The notes: generated by a model not told the origin, from the letters alone. 64,000 nucleotides of DNA from Clostridia bacterium (GCA_016278615.1 JADQBM010000003.1:1-64000); one strand, 5' to 3'; shown: positions 9,676 to 19,917, counted from the first letter of the stretch. Numbers and translations: made by a program.

Positions 9676-9821
9676 TGGTTAGTTCGTAGTCGCACAATTG
9701 AAATTTGAAGGATTATTGATATCTTACCTAAATTGAATTATAAAATATTAGTGGTAAATCAAGGGTCTCTATTGTATAATTAAGTTGGTATTTAAAGAAA
9801 CTATCTAAGGGGTGTTTGCAG

Positions 9822-10217
9822 ATGAAAAATGTTATGGTTTGTGTGACACAACAGAAAACCTGTGATCGGATAATAAAACAAGGTGCTGATTTTTTAGGTG
9901 AAGAAGAAGGGGAACTTTTTGTTATACATGTTTCGAAATACGGTTTCAATTTCTTAGGAAACTCTCAAGAAGGGGAAGCATTAGAGTATTTATACGAAAA
10001 AGCCAAAGAGTATGGGGCTAATCTTACTGTTGTTCGGTCCAATGATGTGCTCAAAACATTAATCGATTTAACAGAAAAAAATAGTATTACCCATATCTTC
10101 TTAGGTGAATCCAGCGAAGCTGAGCAAAAAAATGATATGGTTAAAAACTTGAAAAAGCAGATAAGAAGGCGCGTCAATCTTGAGGTCATTCCTTCAAATG
10201 AAAATGTTGAAGTATAA
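9822..10217 (+). CDS. universal stress protein (UspA-like)-domain protein
   Basis: 'KNVMVCVTQQKTCDRIIKQGADFL...THIFLGESS' resembles UspA/KdpD-USP. Confidence 0.7.
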   Translation: MKNVMVCVTQQKTCDRIIKQGADFLGEEEGELFVIHVSKYGFNFLGNSQEGEALEYLYEKAKEYGANLTVVRSNDVLKTLIDLTEKNSITHIFLGESSEAEQKNDMVKNLKKQIRRRVNLEVIPSNENVEV

Positions 10218-10218
10218 A

Positions 10219-10443
10219 AGGCTAGGGGACAGGTTACAGGGAACAGGGGACTGGGGACAGAAGAGATAAAAAGATGAGAGATGAAAGTTAAGGTTAGTTT
10301 TACGAATGTAAAACTCTCTAATTCCCACCTTAAGCGTTAGCGTAGGTGGGTTTTTAAACTTATTCTTAAGCTTCATTATTTAACGTAAACTTACACTTAA
10401 ACTTTTATTTAAACTTATACTTTTTATTTACACTCAAACTTAC
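10219..10443. repeat. heptamer/hexamer inverted-array element (mixed arms)
   Basis: AGGGGAC AGGTTAC AGGGAAC AGGGGAC TGGGGAC words, then GTTAAGG, core GTTTTACgaatGTAAAAC, then AAACTT-type hexamers. Confidence 0.65.
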
Positions 10444-10461
10444 TTATCTCTGGAGGAAGAA

Positions 10462-11433
10462 ATGCGATATTGTACTTACTCAGAACATATGCAGCGAAAG
10501 CATGGGGAGAAAGTGTATAAGATACCCATTAATATTCCAGTATCTTGTCCAAATAGGGATGGAACGCTTTCTGATGGAGGATGTATTTTTTGTGGTGAAA
10601 AAGGTGCGGGCTTTGAAAATCTCTCCAATACAATGTCTATTCAAGAGCAGTTGGAAAAGAACATCCTTTACATTAGAAAAAAATATAAAGCTTATAAATA
10701 TGTAGCGTATTTTCAGAACTATTCCAATACCTATCTACCTATTGAAAAACTGGAGGAATACGCAGAAGCTGCTTCCTTGGATAATGTTGTAGAGTTATCT
10801 TTTTCTACAAGGCCAGACTGTATATCAGATGCATATCTTGAAAAGTTGGCAAGTATAGCTACAAAATTAAACAAGGAGGTAAGTATTGAATTAGGGTTAC
10901 AGACAGTTAATTATCACACGCTCAATAAAATAAATCGAGGGCATACTTTAGCTGAATTTATTGATGCGGTCATACGAATAAAAAAATTCAAATTTGAAGT
11001 CTGTGCTCATGTCATTTTGAATCTCCCTTGGGATGATCAAGAGGATGTGATAGAGACTGCTAAAATACTCACCGCATTATCTGTGGAACAAGTAAAACTT
11101 CATGCTTTATATATTGAAAAGAATACAAAAATGTGTGAACTGTATCAACAGGGCAAAATTGAAATTATTTCTTTGGAGGCTTATGTGAATAGAGTCATTT
11201 TGTTTTTACAGTACCTATCGCCTAATACCATTATTCAAAGAGTTGCTGGAAGAGCACCGGAAGAAGACACTGTTTTTTGCAATTGGAACACCAGTTGGTG
11301 GAAAATAAAAGATAGAATAGAAGAAAAAATGGAACAATGCGATACCCTACAAGGCGAAAAATGCGATTATCTCAATGGGAAAGCATTGAATGTATTTGAA
11401 AAAACAGATATAGAAAAGACAGATAAAAGATAA
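10462..11433 (+). CDS. TIGR01212-type radical SAM protein (YhcC/YtqA-like)
   Basis: 'CPNRDGTLSDGGCIFCGEKGAG' and 'VELSFSTRPDCISDAYL...SIELGLQTVNYHTLNKINRGH'. Confidence 0.88.
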   Translation: MRYCTYSEHMQRKHGEKVYKIPINIPVSCPNRDGTLSDGGCIFCGEKGAGFENLSNTMSIQEQLEKNILYIRKKYKAYKYVAYFQNYSNTYLPIEKLEEYAEAASLDNVVELSFSTRPDCISDAYLEKLASIATKLNKEVSIELGLQTVNYHTLNKINRGHTLAEFIDAVIRIKKFKFEVCAHVILNLPWDDQEDVIETAKILTALSVEQVKLHALYIEKNTKMCELYQQGKIEIISLEAYVNRVILFLQYLSPNTIIQRVAGRAPEEDTVFCNWNTSWWKIKDRIEEKMEQCDTLQGEKCDYLNGKALNVFEKTDIEKTDKR

Positions 11434-11630
11434 CAGACTAGAAAAAACAGATAATAGATAACAGCCTAGAAAAGACAGATAATAGATAACAGATAATAGA
11501 TAAGAGTTAAGGTGAATTTTGTTTCACAAAATTATCATTTAAAAATATAGATCAAATTGGTTTTGCCTAAAGGCAAAACTTTCCGCAACTGTTATCTCTT
11601 ATCTATCATCTATTATCTATCATTTAAGTG
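11412..11630. repeat. heptamer inverted-array element (AGATAAY word)
   Basis: Left AGATAAC/AGATAAT/AGATAAG/AGTTAAG; cores TTTTGtttcaCAAAA and GTTTTGCctaaaGGCAAAAC; right GTTATCTCTTATCTATCATCTATTATCTATC. Confidence 0.8.
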
Positions 11631-11640
11631 GGGTGTAATT

Positions 11641-12327
11641 TTGCGAAACATACTTTTGATCTGGGATATTGATGGAACTTTGATGCATTGTGGTGGATGT
11701 GGAAGGGAAGCCCTTAATGAAACCTTTAAAGAACTTTTCGACATAGATAATGCTTTTGAGTATGCGAAAATAGGCGGGGCTATGGATGCCACTCTGTTAA
11801 ATGAAATATTAAAGAAAAGTGGTATTTCTCAGGATAAGAAAAAAGACATCTTAAATAAATATGGAGAAAAATTGATTAAAATATTGAAGGAATATGAACA
11901 AAACAGAATACTCCCAGGTATTAAAGAGATATTAGAGGAGACTCAAAGGCATAATCATATTTATAACACCATTGCAACAAGCAACTTTGAAATAGGTGCA
12001 AGAATAAAGTTGGATTCTCATGGGCTAAACCCTTATTTCGTTACGGGTGGATTTGGCGACATTGAAAAGGAAAAATGGCATGCGGCACAAAAGGCCATAG
12101 AAGAAACGGAAAATCTTTTTAATGTGCGATTTAAGAAGCATAATATATACATCATTGGGGATACATGGTATGATATTGAATGTGCCAATAAATTGGGAAT
12201 TAAATCAATCGCTGTTGCCACGGGGTGGGTATCTTATGAGGAGCTTAAAAGTTATCATCCAGATTTTATCTATAAAGAATTGAGGCATGACCATTTAATA
12301 TTGGAAACAGTACTAAATGATATCTAA
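11641..12327 (+). CDS. HAD-superfamily hydrolase (phosphatase-like)
   Basis: 'LLIWDIDGTLMHCGG' motif I; 'YIIGDTWYDIECANKLGIKSIAVATG'; TTG start at 11641 chosen because the longer ORF start lies in the repeat element. Confidence 0.88.
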   Translation: MRNILLIWDIDGTLMHCGGCGREALNETFKELFDIDNAFEYAKIGGAMDATLLNEILKKSGISQDKKKDILNKYGEKLIKILKEYEQNRILPGIKEILEETQRHNHIYNTIATSNFEIGARIKLDSHGLNPYFVTGGFGDIEKEKWHAAQKAIEETENLFNVRFKKHNIYIIGDTWYDIECANKLGIKSIAVATGWVSYEELKSYHPDFIYKELRHDHLILETVLNDI

Positions 12328-12370
12328 TATAAGACGTTATACTAATGATGGTAAAAATAATAGAAGATGA

Positions 12371-13270
12371 ATGAAGAATGGAAAAATGAGGAAAGTATTA
12401 TTATTTATAAGTATTTCTGCAGTTTTATTCAGCACTATGGAAGTTGCACTAAAAATAGCAGCATCAGATTTTGACGCATTTCAGATGACCTTTACAAGAT
12501 TCTTGTGGGGAGGAATTGTACTTCTTCCATTTGCTGTAATGGAATTCAGAAAACGTTCTATTATGATAACAAAAGATGATTTAATATATTTCATGCTTCT
12601 TGGTATCATTAATATTGTAGTTAGCATGACATTTTTTCAATTTGCTGTTATATACACAAAGGCTTCTTCGGTTGCAGTTGTTTTTTGTACAAATCCAATG
12701 TTTACAATGCTATTTGCTCATTTTTTAACAGAAGAAAAAATGAACAAAAACAAGATGATAGCGCTTATAATAAGCATTGTGGGATTAGTGTTTATAATGA
12801 ATCCAATGCATATCCGTCAACCAGATGATTTGTTGGGTATTATTTTTGCATTTGCATCATCTGTTACTTTTGGGCTTTATAGTGCTTTTGGCAAGCGAAG
12901 AATAAAGAGATATGGTGGTATTGCACAGACCAGTATTAGCTTTATACTTGGCACTTTGGTATTGTTGGTATTTTTAATAATAATGGATAAACCAATATTA
13001 ATCGACATTCACTCAAATAATGTAGTCTTAATCATTTATATAAGTGTCTTCGTAACTGGAGGCGGATACTTGGCCTATTTCATGGCTATGGAACATTCAG
13101 ATACATCTTTCGCATCATTGGTGTTTTTTGTTAAACCTGCATTAGCACCTATCGTTGCCGTATTAATACTAGGCGAAGTGATTACTTGGAATGTGATTGT
13201 AGGAATTGTTTTTATCCTTGTAGGATCTTATATTACATTAGGGACAGGAAATTTGATTAAAAAGATCTAA
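12371..13270 (+). CDS. DMT-superfamily (EamA) transporter
   Basis: 10-TM-like pattern with two EamA-type repeats. Confidence 0.88.
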   Translation: MKNGKMRKVLLFISISAVLFSTMEVALKIAASDFDAFQMTFTRFLWGGIVLLPFAVMEFRKRSIMITKDDLIYFMLLGIINIVVSMTFFQFAVIYTKASSVAVVFCTNPMFTMLFAHFLTEEKMNKNKMIALIISIVGLVFIMNPMHIRQPDDLLGIIFAFASSVTFGLYSAFGKRRIKRYGGIAQTSISFILGTLVLLVFLIIMDKPILIDIHSNNVVLIIYISVFVTGGGYLAYFMAMEHSDTSFASLVFFVKPALAPIVAVLILGEVITWNVIVGIVFILVGSYITLGTGNLIKKI

Positions 13271-13319
13271 TGGGTAATGCATATTCAGTTTCTTCTTTTA
13301 TAAAGGTGGTGTCAGAGTA

Positions 13320-14126
13320 GTGATCTATTGGAGAGATTTTTTAATTCCTTATGAACAGACAGTTGAAGAATTGAAAATAAAAATCAAATCGCTTAGAGAT
13401 GAGTTTAGGAAACGAAGTGAATATTCGCCAATTGAATTTGTAACTGGAAGGGAAGCCGTTCCAAGCATTATTGAAAAAGCAAGAAATCTGGGGTACTCTG
13501 AAGACGAGATAGCAATGAGGATGGAAGATGTTGCGGGAATTCGGATTATGTGCCAGTTTGAAGATGACATCTATAAAGTGATTGAGTTGATTAAAGAAAG
13601 AGATGGAATAGATTTAGAAATTCAATATGAAAAGAATTACATAGAAAATAAAAAGGATAGCGGATATCGGAGCTATCACATGATTATTAAATATCCCGTC
13701 ATCACTGTAGAAGGACTTTCAGTAGTTTTGGCAGAAATACAAATCAGAACATTAGCCATGAACTTTTGGGCGACCATAGAACATTCGTTGAATTATAAGT
13801 ATAAAAGTAATATTCCTGAGATAATAGCAGAGAAATTAAAAAAATCTGCTGAGGCAGCCTATCAACTTGATCAAGAAATGCTATCCATACGAGACGAGGT
13901 TGTGGATGCTCAGGAACTGTTTACGATTAAATCAAATATGGTTTCAAAGATCATAACTTATATCAACATGTTAGAGAACGTAGGTGAAAACGAGACTGCT
14001 TTTTATTATAGAAAAAGATTTGAAGATGTTGAAAATATCGTAGACGAAAAGAACGAAGGATTAAAAGAACAAACATTGAAAAACATCGTAGAGGAATTAA
14101 GAGTTTTAGTAGATGAACAAATGTAA
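13320..14126 (+). CDS. RelA/SpoT-domain small alarmone synthetase-like protein (YjbM/RelQ type)
   Basis: 'YSPIEFVTGREAVPSIIEKARNLG...VAGIRIMCQFEDDIYKVIELI...KDSGYRSYHMIIKYP...EIQIRTLAMNFWATIEHSLNYKY'. Confidence 0.9.
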   Translation: MIYWRDFLIPYEQTVEELKIKIKSLRDEFRKRSEYSPIEFVTGREAVPSIIEKARNLGYSEDEIAMRMEDVAGIRIMCQFEDDIYKVIELIKERDGIDLEIQYEKNYIENKKDSGYRSYHMIIKYPVITVEGLSVVLAEIQIRTLAMNFWATIEHSLNYKYKSNIPEIIAEKLKKSAEAAYQLDQEMLSIRDEVVDAQELFTIKSNMVSKIITYINMLENVGENETAFYYRKRFEDVENIVDEKNEGLKEQTLKNIVEELRVLVDEQM

Positions 14127-14147
14127 TAGAAAATTTGAAATCAAAAA

Positions 14148-14798
14148 GTGCAGCTCATAAAGAGAGGCAGGTGGATATGTTTGGAAATCTCATTTTTAGA
14201 AAAAATATTTACAAATAGACAGGTGGAAGTACTAAGTGATTATGCTTTTTTTTCGGTATTGGTACCGTTGGTTTACTATAACAACACCAGTCACCTTCTT
14301 TTCGAAATAAGATCGGATAAGCTTAAAAGGCAGCCCAATGAGATTTGCTTCCCAGGAGGTAAAATTGAAATGGGAGAATCACCAAAGGCGTGTGCACTAA
14401 GAGAAACAAGCGAAGAATTAAATATCTCTTTAGATCGAATAAAAATTATAAGTGAATTAGATTATATTATTACATACAGTAATTTCACCTTGTACTCTTT
14501 TTTAGGTGAAATTGATTACTCAGATGTAGCGGGAATGAACTTCAACAAGAATGAGGTAAAAGACTATTTTCTTGTTCCTTTTGATTTTTTCATGGAGGCA
14601 AATCCCATTCACCATGAGATAGAAATATTACCAAAAACCCCAGCAGAATTTCCACATCATCTTATTCAGAATGGAAAGGATTATAATTGGAGAAAAGGAA
14701 AGATTCCAGTGTATTTATATACTTATGGAGATAAAGTAATATGGGGACTGACGGCCAGAATTATTGCAAACATGGTTAAAATTATTAAGGAACATTAA
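14148..14798 (+). CDS. NUDIX hydrolase, CoA pyrophosphatase-like
   Basis: 'EICFPGGKIEMGESPKACALRETSEELNI' NUDIX box; exact start uncertain. Confidence 0.85.
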   Translation: MQLIKRGRWICLEISFLEKIFTNRQVEVLSDYAFFSVLVPLVYYNNTSHLLFEIRSDKLKRQPNEICFPGGKIEMGESPKACALRETSEELNISLDRIKIISELDYIITYSNFTLYSFLGEIDYSDVAGMNFNKNEVKDYFLVPFDFFMEANPIHHEIEILPKTPAEFPHHLIQNGKDYNWRKGKIPVYLYTYGDKVIWGLTARIIANMVKIIKEH

Positions 14799-14835
14799 AA
14801 TTAGAGTTTAAAATGAGAAATAAATCAAACCATTA

Positions 14836-14872
14836 AAAGGCTGTGTCTATTGTAAACACAGCCTTTGTTTTA
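14836..14872. terminator. intrinsic (possibly bidirectional) terminator
   Basis: AAAAGGCTGTGTctattgtaaACACAGCCTTTGTTTT. Confidence 0.8.
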
Positions 14873-15295
14873 CTATTGTATTTCGATGACTTTTTTAGTT
14901 GGAGCTTTTTTATCTTTAGGTAATTGAATCTTTAAAACGCCGTCTTCATAAGAAGCTTGAATATTTTCATAATTAATATCTTCTATATAGAAGGAACGGT
15001 TCATTCTTCGGCTTGCTCTTTCTTTTCGAATGTAATTTTCCTTTTCTTCATTAATCTCATTTTTACTCTCAATACCTATTGTAAGATAGTTGTTCTGATA
15101 GTCCACCTTGATTTGCTCTTTGTTGACACCGGGGACTTCAGCCTCAATAAGGTATTCTGTTTCATTATCCTTGATATCTACTTTCATATCTGTCGAAAGG
15201 GTACTCGGAAGATTGAAAGTGTCGTCAAAGAGTCTACCTACAAGAGAGTCCAAGTTATTTAGATTTCTTGAAAAGGGAACCATACTGTTAAACAT
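14873..15295 (-). CDS. Hsp20/alpha-crystallin family small heat shock protein
   Basis: 'KDNETEYLIEAEVPGVNKEQIKVDYQNNYLTIGIE...RSFYIEDINYENIQASYEDGVLKIQLPK'. Confidence 0.93.
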   Translation of the reverse strand: MFNSMVPFSRNLNNLDSLVGRLFDDTFNLPSTLSTDMKVDIKDNETEYLIEAEVPGVNKEQIKVDYQNNYLTIGIESKNEINEEKENYIRKERASRRMNRSFYIEDINYENIQASYEDGVLKIQLPKDKKAPTKKVIEIQ

Positions 15296-15511
15296 AATCA
15301 ACACCTCCATTTAATATTTATATTCATATTATAAAACTAAAGGTCAAAGAAAGTCAAAGATCGAATTGGGCCAATATAACTGAATACATGGCAATTTTAT
15401 CAATTATTTGTGTTTTTCTTAGTATTATTAAAAATTACGGGGTTTTTCATGCAAATATTATATAATTTAATAAAGAACGAACTTATTGCCTTGTGAAATG
15501 AGGAAAGAGAT

Positions 15512-16126
15512 ATGGAGAAATTAAAAAAATCTTTTTACACAAGAGATACTCTTATTGTGGCTAAAGAACTCTTGGGCAAGTATTTAATGGTGAAGAATTC
15601 TAATGGGGACATGGGGGTTAGGATTGTGGAAACGGAAGCCTATATAGGGCCAATGGATAAAGCTTGTCATGCTTATAATAACAAACGAACAGAAAGAACT
15701 AAGAGTATGTACCGTAATGGTGGAAGTGCCTATGTTTACCAAATATATGGGATGCATTTCTGTTTCAACGTTGTCACTGAAAATGAAGAAGTGGGGACTG
15801 CAGTACTTATCCGCTCAGGAGAGCCCATAGAAGGTTTGAACCAAATGTCTATTAATCGGTATCTTAACCCTTGGAATGAACTAACACCTAAAGAAAGAAT
15901 AAACCTAACCAATGGACCTGGTAAGCTGTGCAAGGCTTTATGTCTTGATAAGCAGTTTAATGAAGAGAGTCTTTTGGGAGATGTGATTAATATATGTCAG
16001 ATCCCAGGTGAAGAGAATTTTGAAATAGCTGCTTCTAAAAGAATTAATATTGATTATTCGGAGGAGGCAAAAGATTATAAGTGGCGGTTTTATATAAAAG
16101 GGAATTCATACATATCCAAAAAATAA
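15512..16126 (+). CDS. DNA-3-methyladenine glycosylase (AAG/MPG family)
   Basis: 'VRIVETEAYIGPMDKACHAYNNKRTERTKSMYRNGGSAYVYQIYGMHFCFNVVT' AAG signature. Confidence 0.94.
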   Translation: MEKLKKSFYTRDTLIVAKELLGKYLMVKNSNGDMGVRIVETEAYIGPMDKACHAYNNKRTERTKSMYRNGGSAYVYQIYGMHFCFNVVTENEEVGTAVLIRSGEPIEGLNQMSINRYLNPWNELTPKERINLTNGPGKLCKALCLDKQFNEESLLGDVINICQIPGEENFEIAASKRINIDYSEEAKDYKWRFYIKGNSYISKK

Positions 16127-16220
16127 GGCGTTATTGGCTATTATGAAGACATTTGCCGATGATTTTTTATTTATTCTTTTTCTCTTATTGTATATAATAA
16201 AGAAAAAGGGAGGAAGTACT

Positions 16221-17042
16221 ATGAAGCTAAAAATTGGGATATGTCAGATGAATATAACGGATAGTAAAGAAAGAAACCTTTTAAAAGCTGAGGAAATGAT
16301 ACGGATAGCGGCTAAAGGGAAAAGTCAGATCATTGTATTGCCGGAAATGTTCAATTGCCCCTATGAGACTGAAGCCTTTCCTAAATATGCTGAAGAATAT
16401 CCTGGGAAGACTGCTCAGCTATTATCTTCTTTATCGCAAGAGTTAGGCGTTTACATTTTTGGGGGATCTATTCCGGAACTGGATAACGGAGAAGTCTATA
16501 ATACATCCTTTATATTTAATAAAAATGGGGATTTGATTGGAAAACATCGGAAGATTCATTTATTTGATATTGATATTGAAGAAGGCATAAAATTTAAAGA
16601 ATCAGATACCCTGGGACGAGGAAATAGCATTACAGTGGTAGATACTGAATATGGCAGCATAGGAGTAGCCATATGCTATGATATGAGATTCCCAGAGTTG
16701 ATGCGTCTTATGGTTTTGAAAGGTGCGAAAGTAATCATTGTACCAGCGGCATTTAATATGACCACAGGGCCCGCTCATTGGGATCTAACATTAAGAGCCA
16801 GAGCAATAGATAATCAAGTTTATTACGTGGCAGCTTCCCCGGCCAGAAATTTAGAAGCCTCTTATCATGCTTATGGACATTCTGCACTGGTAAATCCTTG
16901 GGGAGAGATCATCAGTCAGGCAGATGAAACAGAAATGGTCCTTTACGGAGAAGTAGATTTGGATTATTTGGAAAATATACGAAATCAACTTCCCTTACTC
17001 GCTCATAGACGAACCGATTTGTACGAAGTAATAGAAAAATAG
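16221..17042 (+). CDS. carbon-nitrogen hydrolase (nitrilase family, omega-amidase/Nit2-like)
   Basis: 'QIIVLPEMFNCPY', 'KHRKIHLFDIDI', 'GVAICYDMRFPELMR' (Glu-Lys-Cys triad contexts); start after GGGAGG. Confidence 0.92.
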   Translation: MKLKIGICQMNITDSKERNLLKAEEMIRIAAKGKSQIIVLPEMFNCPYETEAFPKYAEEYPGKTAQLLSSLSQELGVYIFGGSIPELDNGEVYNTSFIFNKNGDLIGKHRKIHLFDIDIEEGIKFKESDTLGRGNSITVVDTEYGSIGVAICYDMRFPELMRLMVLKGAKVIIVPAAFNMTTGPAHWDLTLRARAIDNQVYYVAASPARNLEASYHAYGHSALVNPWGEIISQADETEMVLYGEVDLDYLENIRNQLPLLAHRRTDLYEVIEK

Positions 17043-17075
17043 AAAAAATGCATAGAAAAAAATAAGGGGGATATT

Positions 17076-17384
17076 ATGGAGAAGGACAAATTAATTGAGG
17101 AAATCGAAGGTATTTTTGATAAAAGGATGGAGGATTTGAAGCAGTATGTGGATTCAAAGATTAACGCACAAAACACTATGATTAAGGATTTGCTTAGTAA
17201 CCTTCAAACAGGAAAAAAGGCGGAGGAAATAGTAGACAGGGGAATGGATCAGTTTATAGAAGATTTAGCTTATCTACAAAAAGATTTTGTAGGCGCTGCA
17301 AAGGACATAACCTGTATAAAATCAGATATGAATTTTGTAAGAGACTATATCATACGTGTTGATAAAAAAATCAATGATGAGTAA
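17076..17384 (+). CDS. hypothetical coiled-coil protein
   Basis: 102-aa charged ORF with RBS; heptad-like pattern. Confidence 0.55.
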   Translation: MEKDKLIEEIEGIFDKRMEDLKQYVDSKINAQNTMIKDLLSNLQTGKKAEEIVDRGMDQFIEDLAYLQKDFVGAAKDITCIKSDMNFVRDYIIRVDKKINDE

Positions 17385-17423
17385 TATATACATCAAACAT
17401 CTCTTTCACATTGGAATTACAAT

Positions 17424-19772
17424 TTAAGAAGTGACTTTATAAGGTAGGCAAGTTGAGTTGCTTACTGTTGCATTAATTAATTCAAAGGCATTTTTTTCAG
17501 ATAAGGGCTTGCTAAAAAGAAAACCTTGAATAGCAGTGCAGCCTAAATGGGTAAGCAATTCTAATTGTTCATGTGTTTCAACCCCTTCTGCAACAGTTTC
17601 TAAATCAAGCTTGCCACATAAGTCAATAATAGAGGTAGTTAGATCCCTTACTCTTTTATTTTGTGAGATGTATTTAATAAATGATCGATCAATTTTCACA
17701 GTAGAGATAGGCAGTCGCCATAAATAATTTAGAGAAGAATATCCCATTCCAAAATCGTCAAGAAATATTTTCATGCCTCTATTTTCTAACTTTGATAAAA
17801 CAAGCATGCACTTTTCAAAAGAATTTATTAAAGTTGTTTCAGTTATTTCCAGGCCAATTAAATGATACTCTATTTCGGTTTCATTTATGATTTGGTCTAT
17901 TGTTTTAATGAAGTTATCCTGAGCTAATTGCAAGGGTGACAAATTAATGGATACGACAATAGCCTCGTCACGATCTTTATTAATTTTCTTTGCAAATCGG
18001 CAGCCTTCTTGGATGACCCAATGACCAATATCGTAAATGAGTCCAATTTCTTCAGCAAGCTTAATAAATTGTTCTGGGGGCACTTGGTTATAGTTGGGAT
18101 GATTCCAACGCAATAAGGCCTCAAAAGTAATGACCTTATTTTTTGTGGAATCATAAATGGGTTGGTAAAAAACAGTAAACTCTTGGTTCTCAATGGCATG
18201 CAATAATGCAGTGGACATCAACATTCTCTCAGATATTTCTTTGTTCATTTTTATATCAAATAACGCACAACGATTTCTGCCATTTTCTTTGGCCTTGTGC
18301 ATGGCAATATCTACATCTCGTAATATGGTTTCTCTGTTGGTATTTTTGGTCTGACAAATCACAATTCCGATACTTGCAGTAAGGTTTACTTCAAAACTAT
18401 TTATAAAGAAAGGTTTGTTTATTAGGCCTATGATTTCTTTTGCTTTATACTGAAGTTCTTTTTCACTGGTTTCATTATAGACCAAGAGTGCAAATTCATC
18501 TCCACAAAGTCGACTAAAAAAATATTGATCTGTATGAATTGAACTAACTCGTAGGGCAGTTTCTTTCAAGATTTCATTTCCATAACTATGACCGAAGACA
18601 TTGTTAATATACTTGAAATTGTCTAGATCAATATGCATTACAGAAAGTTTCTTATCATATTTCTGATAATCCATAATGGCTGCATCAAGCTTTTTATTAA
18701 ATAAAACTCTGTTGGGCAAATGAGTCAAAGTATCGTAATAGGCTAACTCATGAAGCATTGAATTGGTAGTCTCAAGCTGAGACTTGGATTCTTCAAGTTC
18801 TGTGGTTCTTTTGTTAATCATTTTCCTCAGCTTTCTATTGAGTATTACAAAAAGAATAATAAGAAAAATAGCCAAAAGAAAAGCCGCTATTTGAGTTTTG
18901 GCTAATCCTTTGGAAGCTGAAAATTCTTCTCCAAACCACTTCTTATAAATTTTTTCGTAGGTCCCATTTTTCTTTATTTTAAGAATGCCATTATTAAGAA
19001 TGTTATAAACATATGGGTTATCTTTTAAGGTAACGACACCATATTTTTCTTGATAAATAGGGTTTCCTATGATTTTAATTTTTTCATATTGCTTTTCTCT
19101 CAGAAGGTAGTTGATTCCAGTTAAACGATTGCCAATAAAGGCTTCCACGGAACCCATTATGAGCAAATTCATTGCTTGCTCTTGATTCTCTGTGGCAGTG
19201 GCAATACATTGTGAGTCATTAACTATTCTTTCAACAATATCTCCTTTTTGGTGACTGACTTTTTTACCAGATAGATCATAAATATTCTGCACATAATAAT
19301 TATCTTTTGAAACAAATATACAATGTTTATTGTACAAGAGTGGTTCGGTAAAGGCATAATATTGACTTCGCTCATCATTATAGGTCATGCCTTGAATGGC
19401 ATCTACCTCTTTCATATTTAATGCATCAATGGCTTCATTCCAAGGCATAGGGATCAGTTGGATTTCTATGCCCATTTCAATGGCAACTGCGTTCATTATA
19501 TCCACATTGAAACCTTTATATTGTCCATTGTCATCAACATATTCATAAGGTGGAAAATTATTATCACCTGCAATTATTAATGTTGGAATTTGAATACTTC
19601 CATGAGTAATGAGAGAATCAACAAAGAAAAGGTTAATCAAAACGAACCCTATTATACTTTTCAACAAAATACGGTGAGACTTAGGCATATGGACCACCAA
19701 CTTAAGGAAATCAAAGTAATATAAAGAGTCAGAAAATAATGAAATAAGTCGCAAAAAGACTATTAATGTCAA
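17424..19772 (-). CDS. membrane GGDEF-EAL protein with extracellular SBP_bac_3 sensor domain
   Basis: N-terminal TM, SBP_bac_3-like 'NFPPYEYVDDNGQYKGFNVDIMNAVAIEMGIEI', TM, GGDEF variant 'RLCGDEFALLVY', EAL 'TFEALLRWNHP...' with 'DDFGMGYSSLNYL'. Confidence 0.93.
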   Translation of the reverse strand: MTLIVFLRLISLFSDSLYYFDFLKLVVHMPKSHRILLKSIIGFVLINLFFVDSLITHGSIQIPTLIIAGDNNFPPYEYVDDNGQYKGFNVDIMNAVAIEMGIEIQLIPMPWNEAIDALNMKEVDAIQGMTYNDERSQYYAFTEPLLYNKHCIFVSKDNYYVQNIYDLSGKKVSHQKGDIVERIVNDSQCIATATENQEQAMNLLIMGSVEAFIGNRLTGINYLLREKQYEKIKIIGNPIYQEKYGVVTLKDNPYVYNILNNGILKIKKNGTYEKIYKKWFGEEFSASKGLAKTQIAAFLLAIFLIILFVILNRKLRKMINKRTTELEESKSQLETTNSMLHELAYYDTLTHLPNRVLFNKKLDAAIMDYQKYDKKLSVMHIDLDNFKYINNVFGHSYGNEILKETALRVSSIHTDQYFFSRLCGDEFALLVYNETSEKELQYKAKEIIGLINKPFFINSFEVNLTASIGIVICQTKNTNRETILRDVDIAMHKAKENGRNRCALFDIKMNKEISERMLMSTALLHAIENQEFTVFYQPIYDSTKNKVITFEALLRWNHPNYNQVPPEQFIKLAEEIGLIYDIGHWVIQEGCRFAKKINKDRDEAIVVSINLSPLQLAQDNFIKTIDQIINETEIEYHLIGLEITETTLINSFEKCMLVLSKLENRGMKIFLDDFGMGYSSLNYLWRLPISTVKIDRSFIKYISQNKRVRDLTTSIIDLCGKLDLETVAEGVETHEQLELLTHLGCTAIQGFLFSKPLSEKNAFELINATVSNSTCLPYKVTS

Positions 19773-19917
19773 AATTTATCATATGTTCATATTTTAGCAT
19801 GACATAAAGAATTATTCAATAATAGGTATTTAAGGGCACTTTTTAGTAGTCGAAAGGTATTTTTCGACGTCTAAAATGAATAAGGCTATTTAATTGTAAA
19901 CTATTCTTATTATCAAG

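Noticed and set aside
11557-11640. N-terminal extension of the HAD hydrolase ORF
   Set aside because: Derived from the right arm of the AGATAAY element; the domain starts at the TTG codon at 11641.
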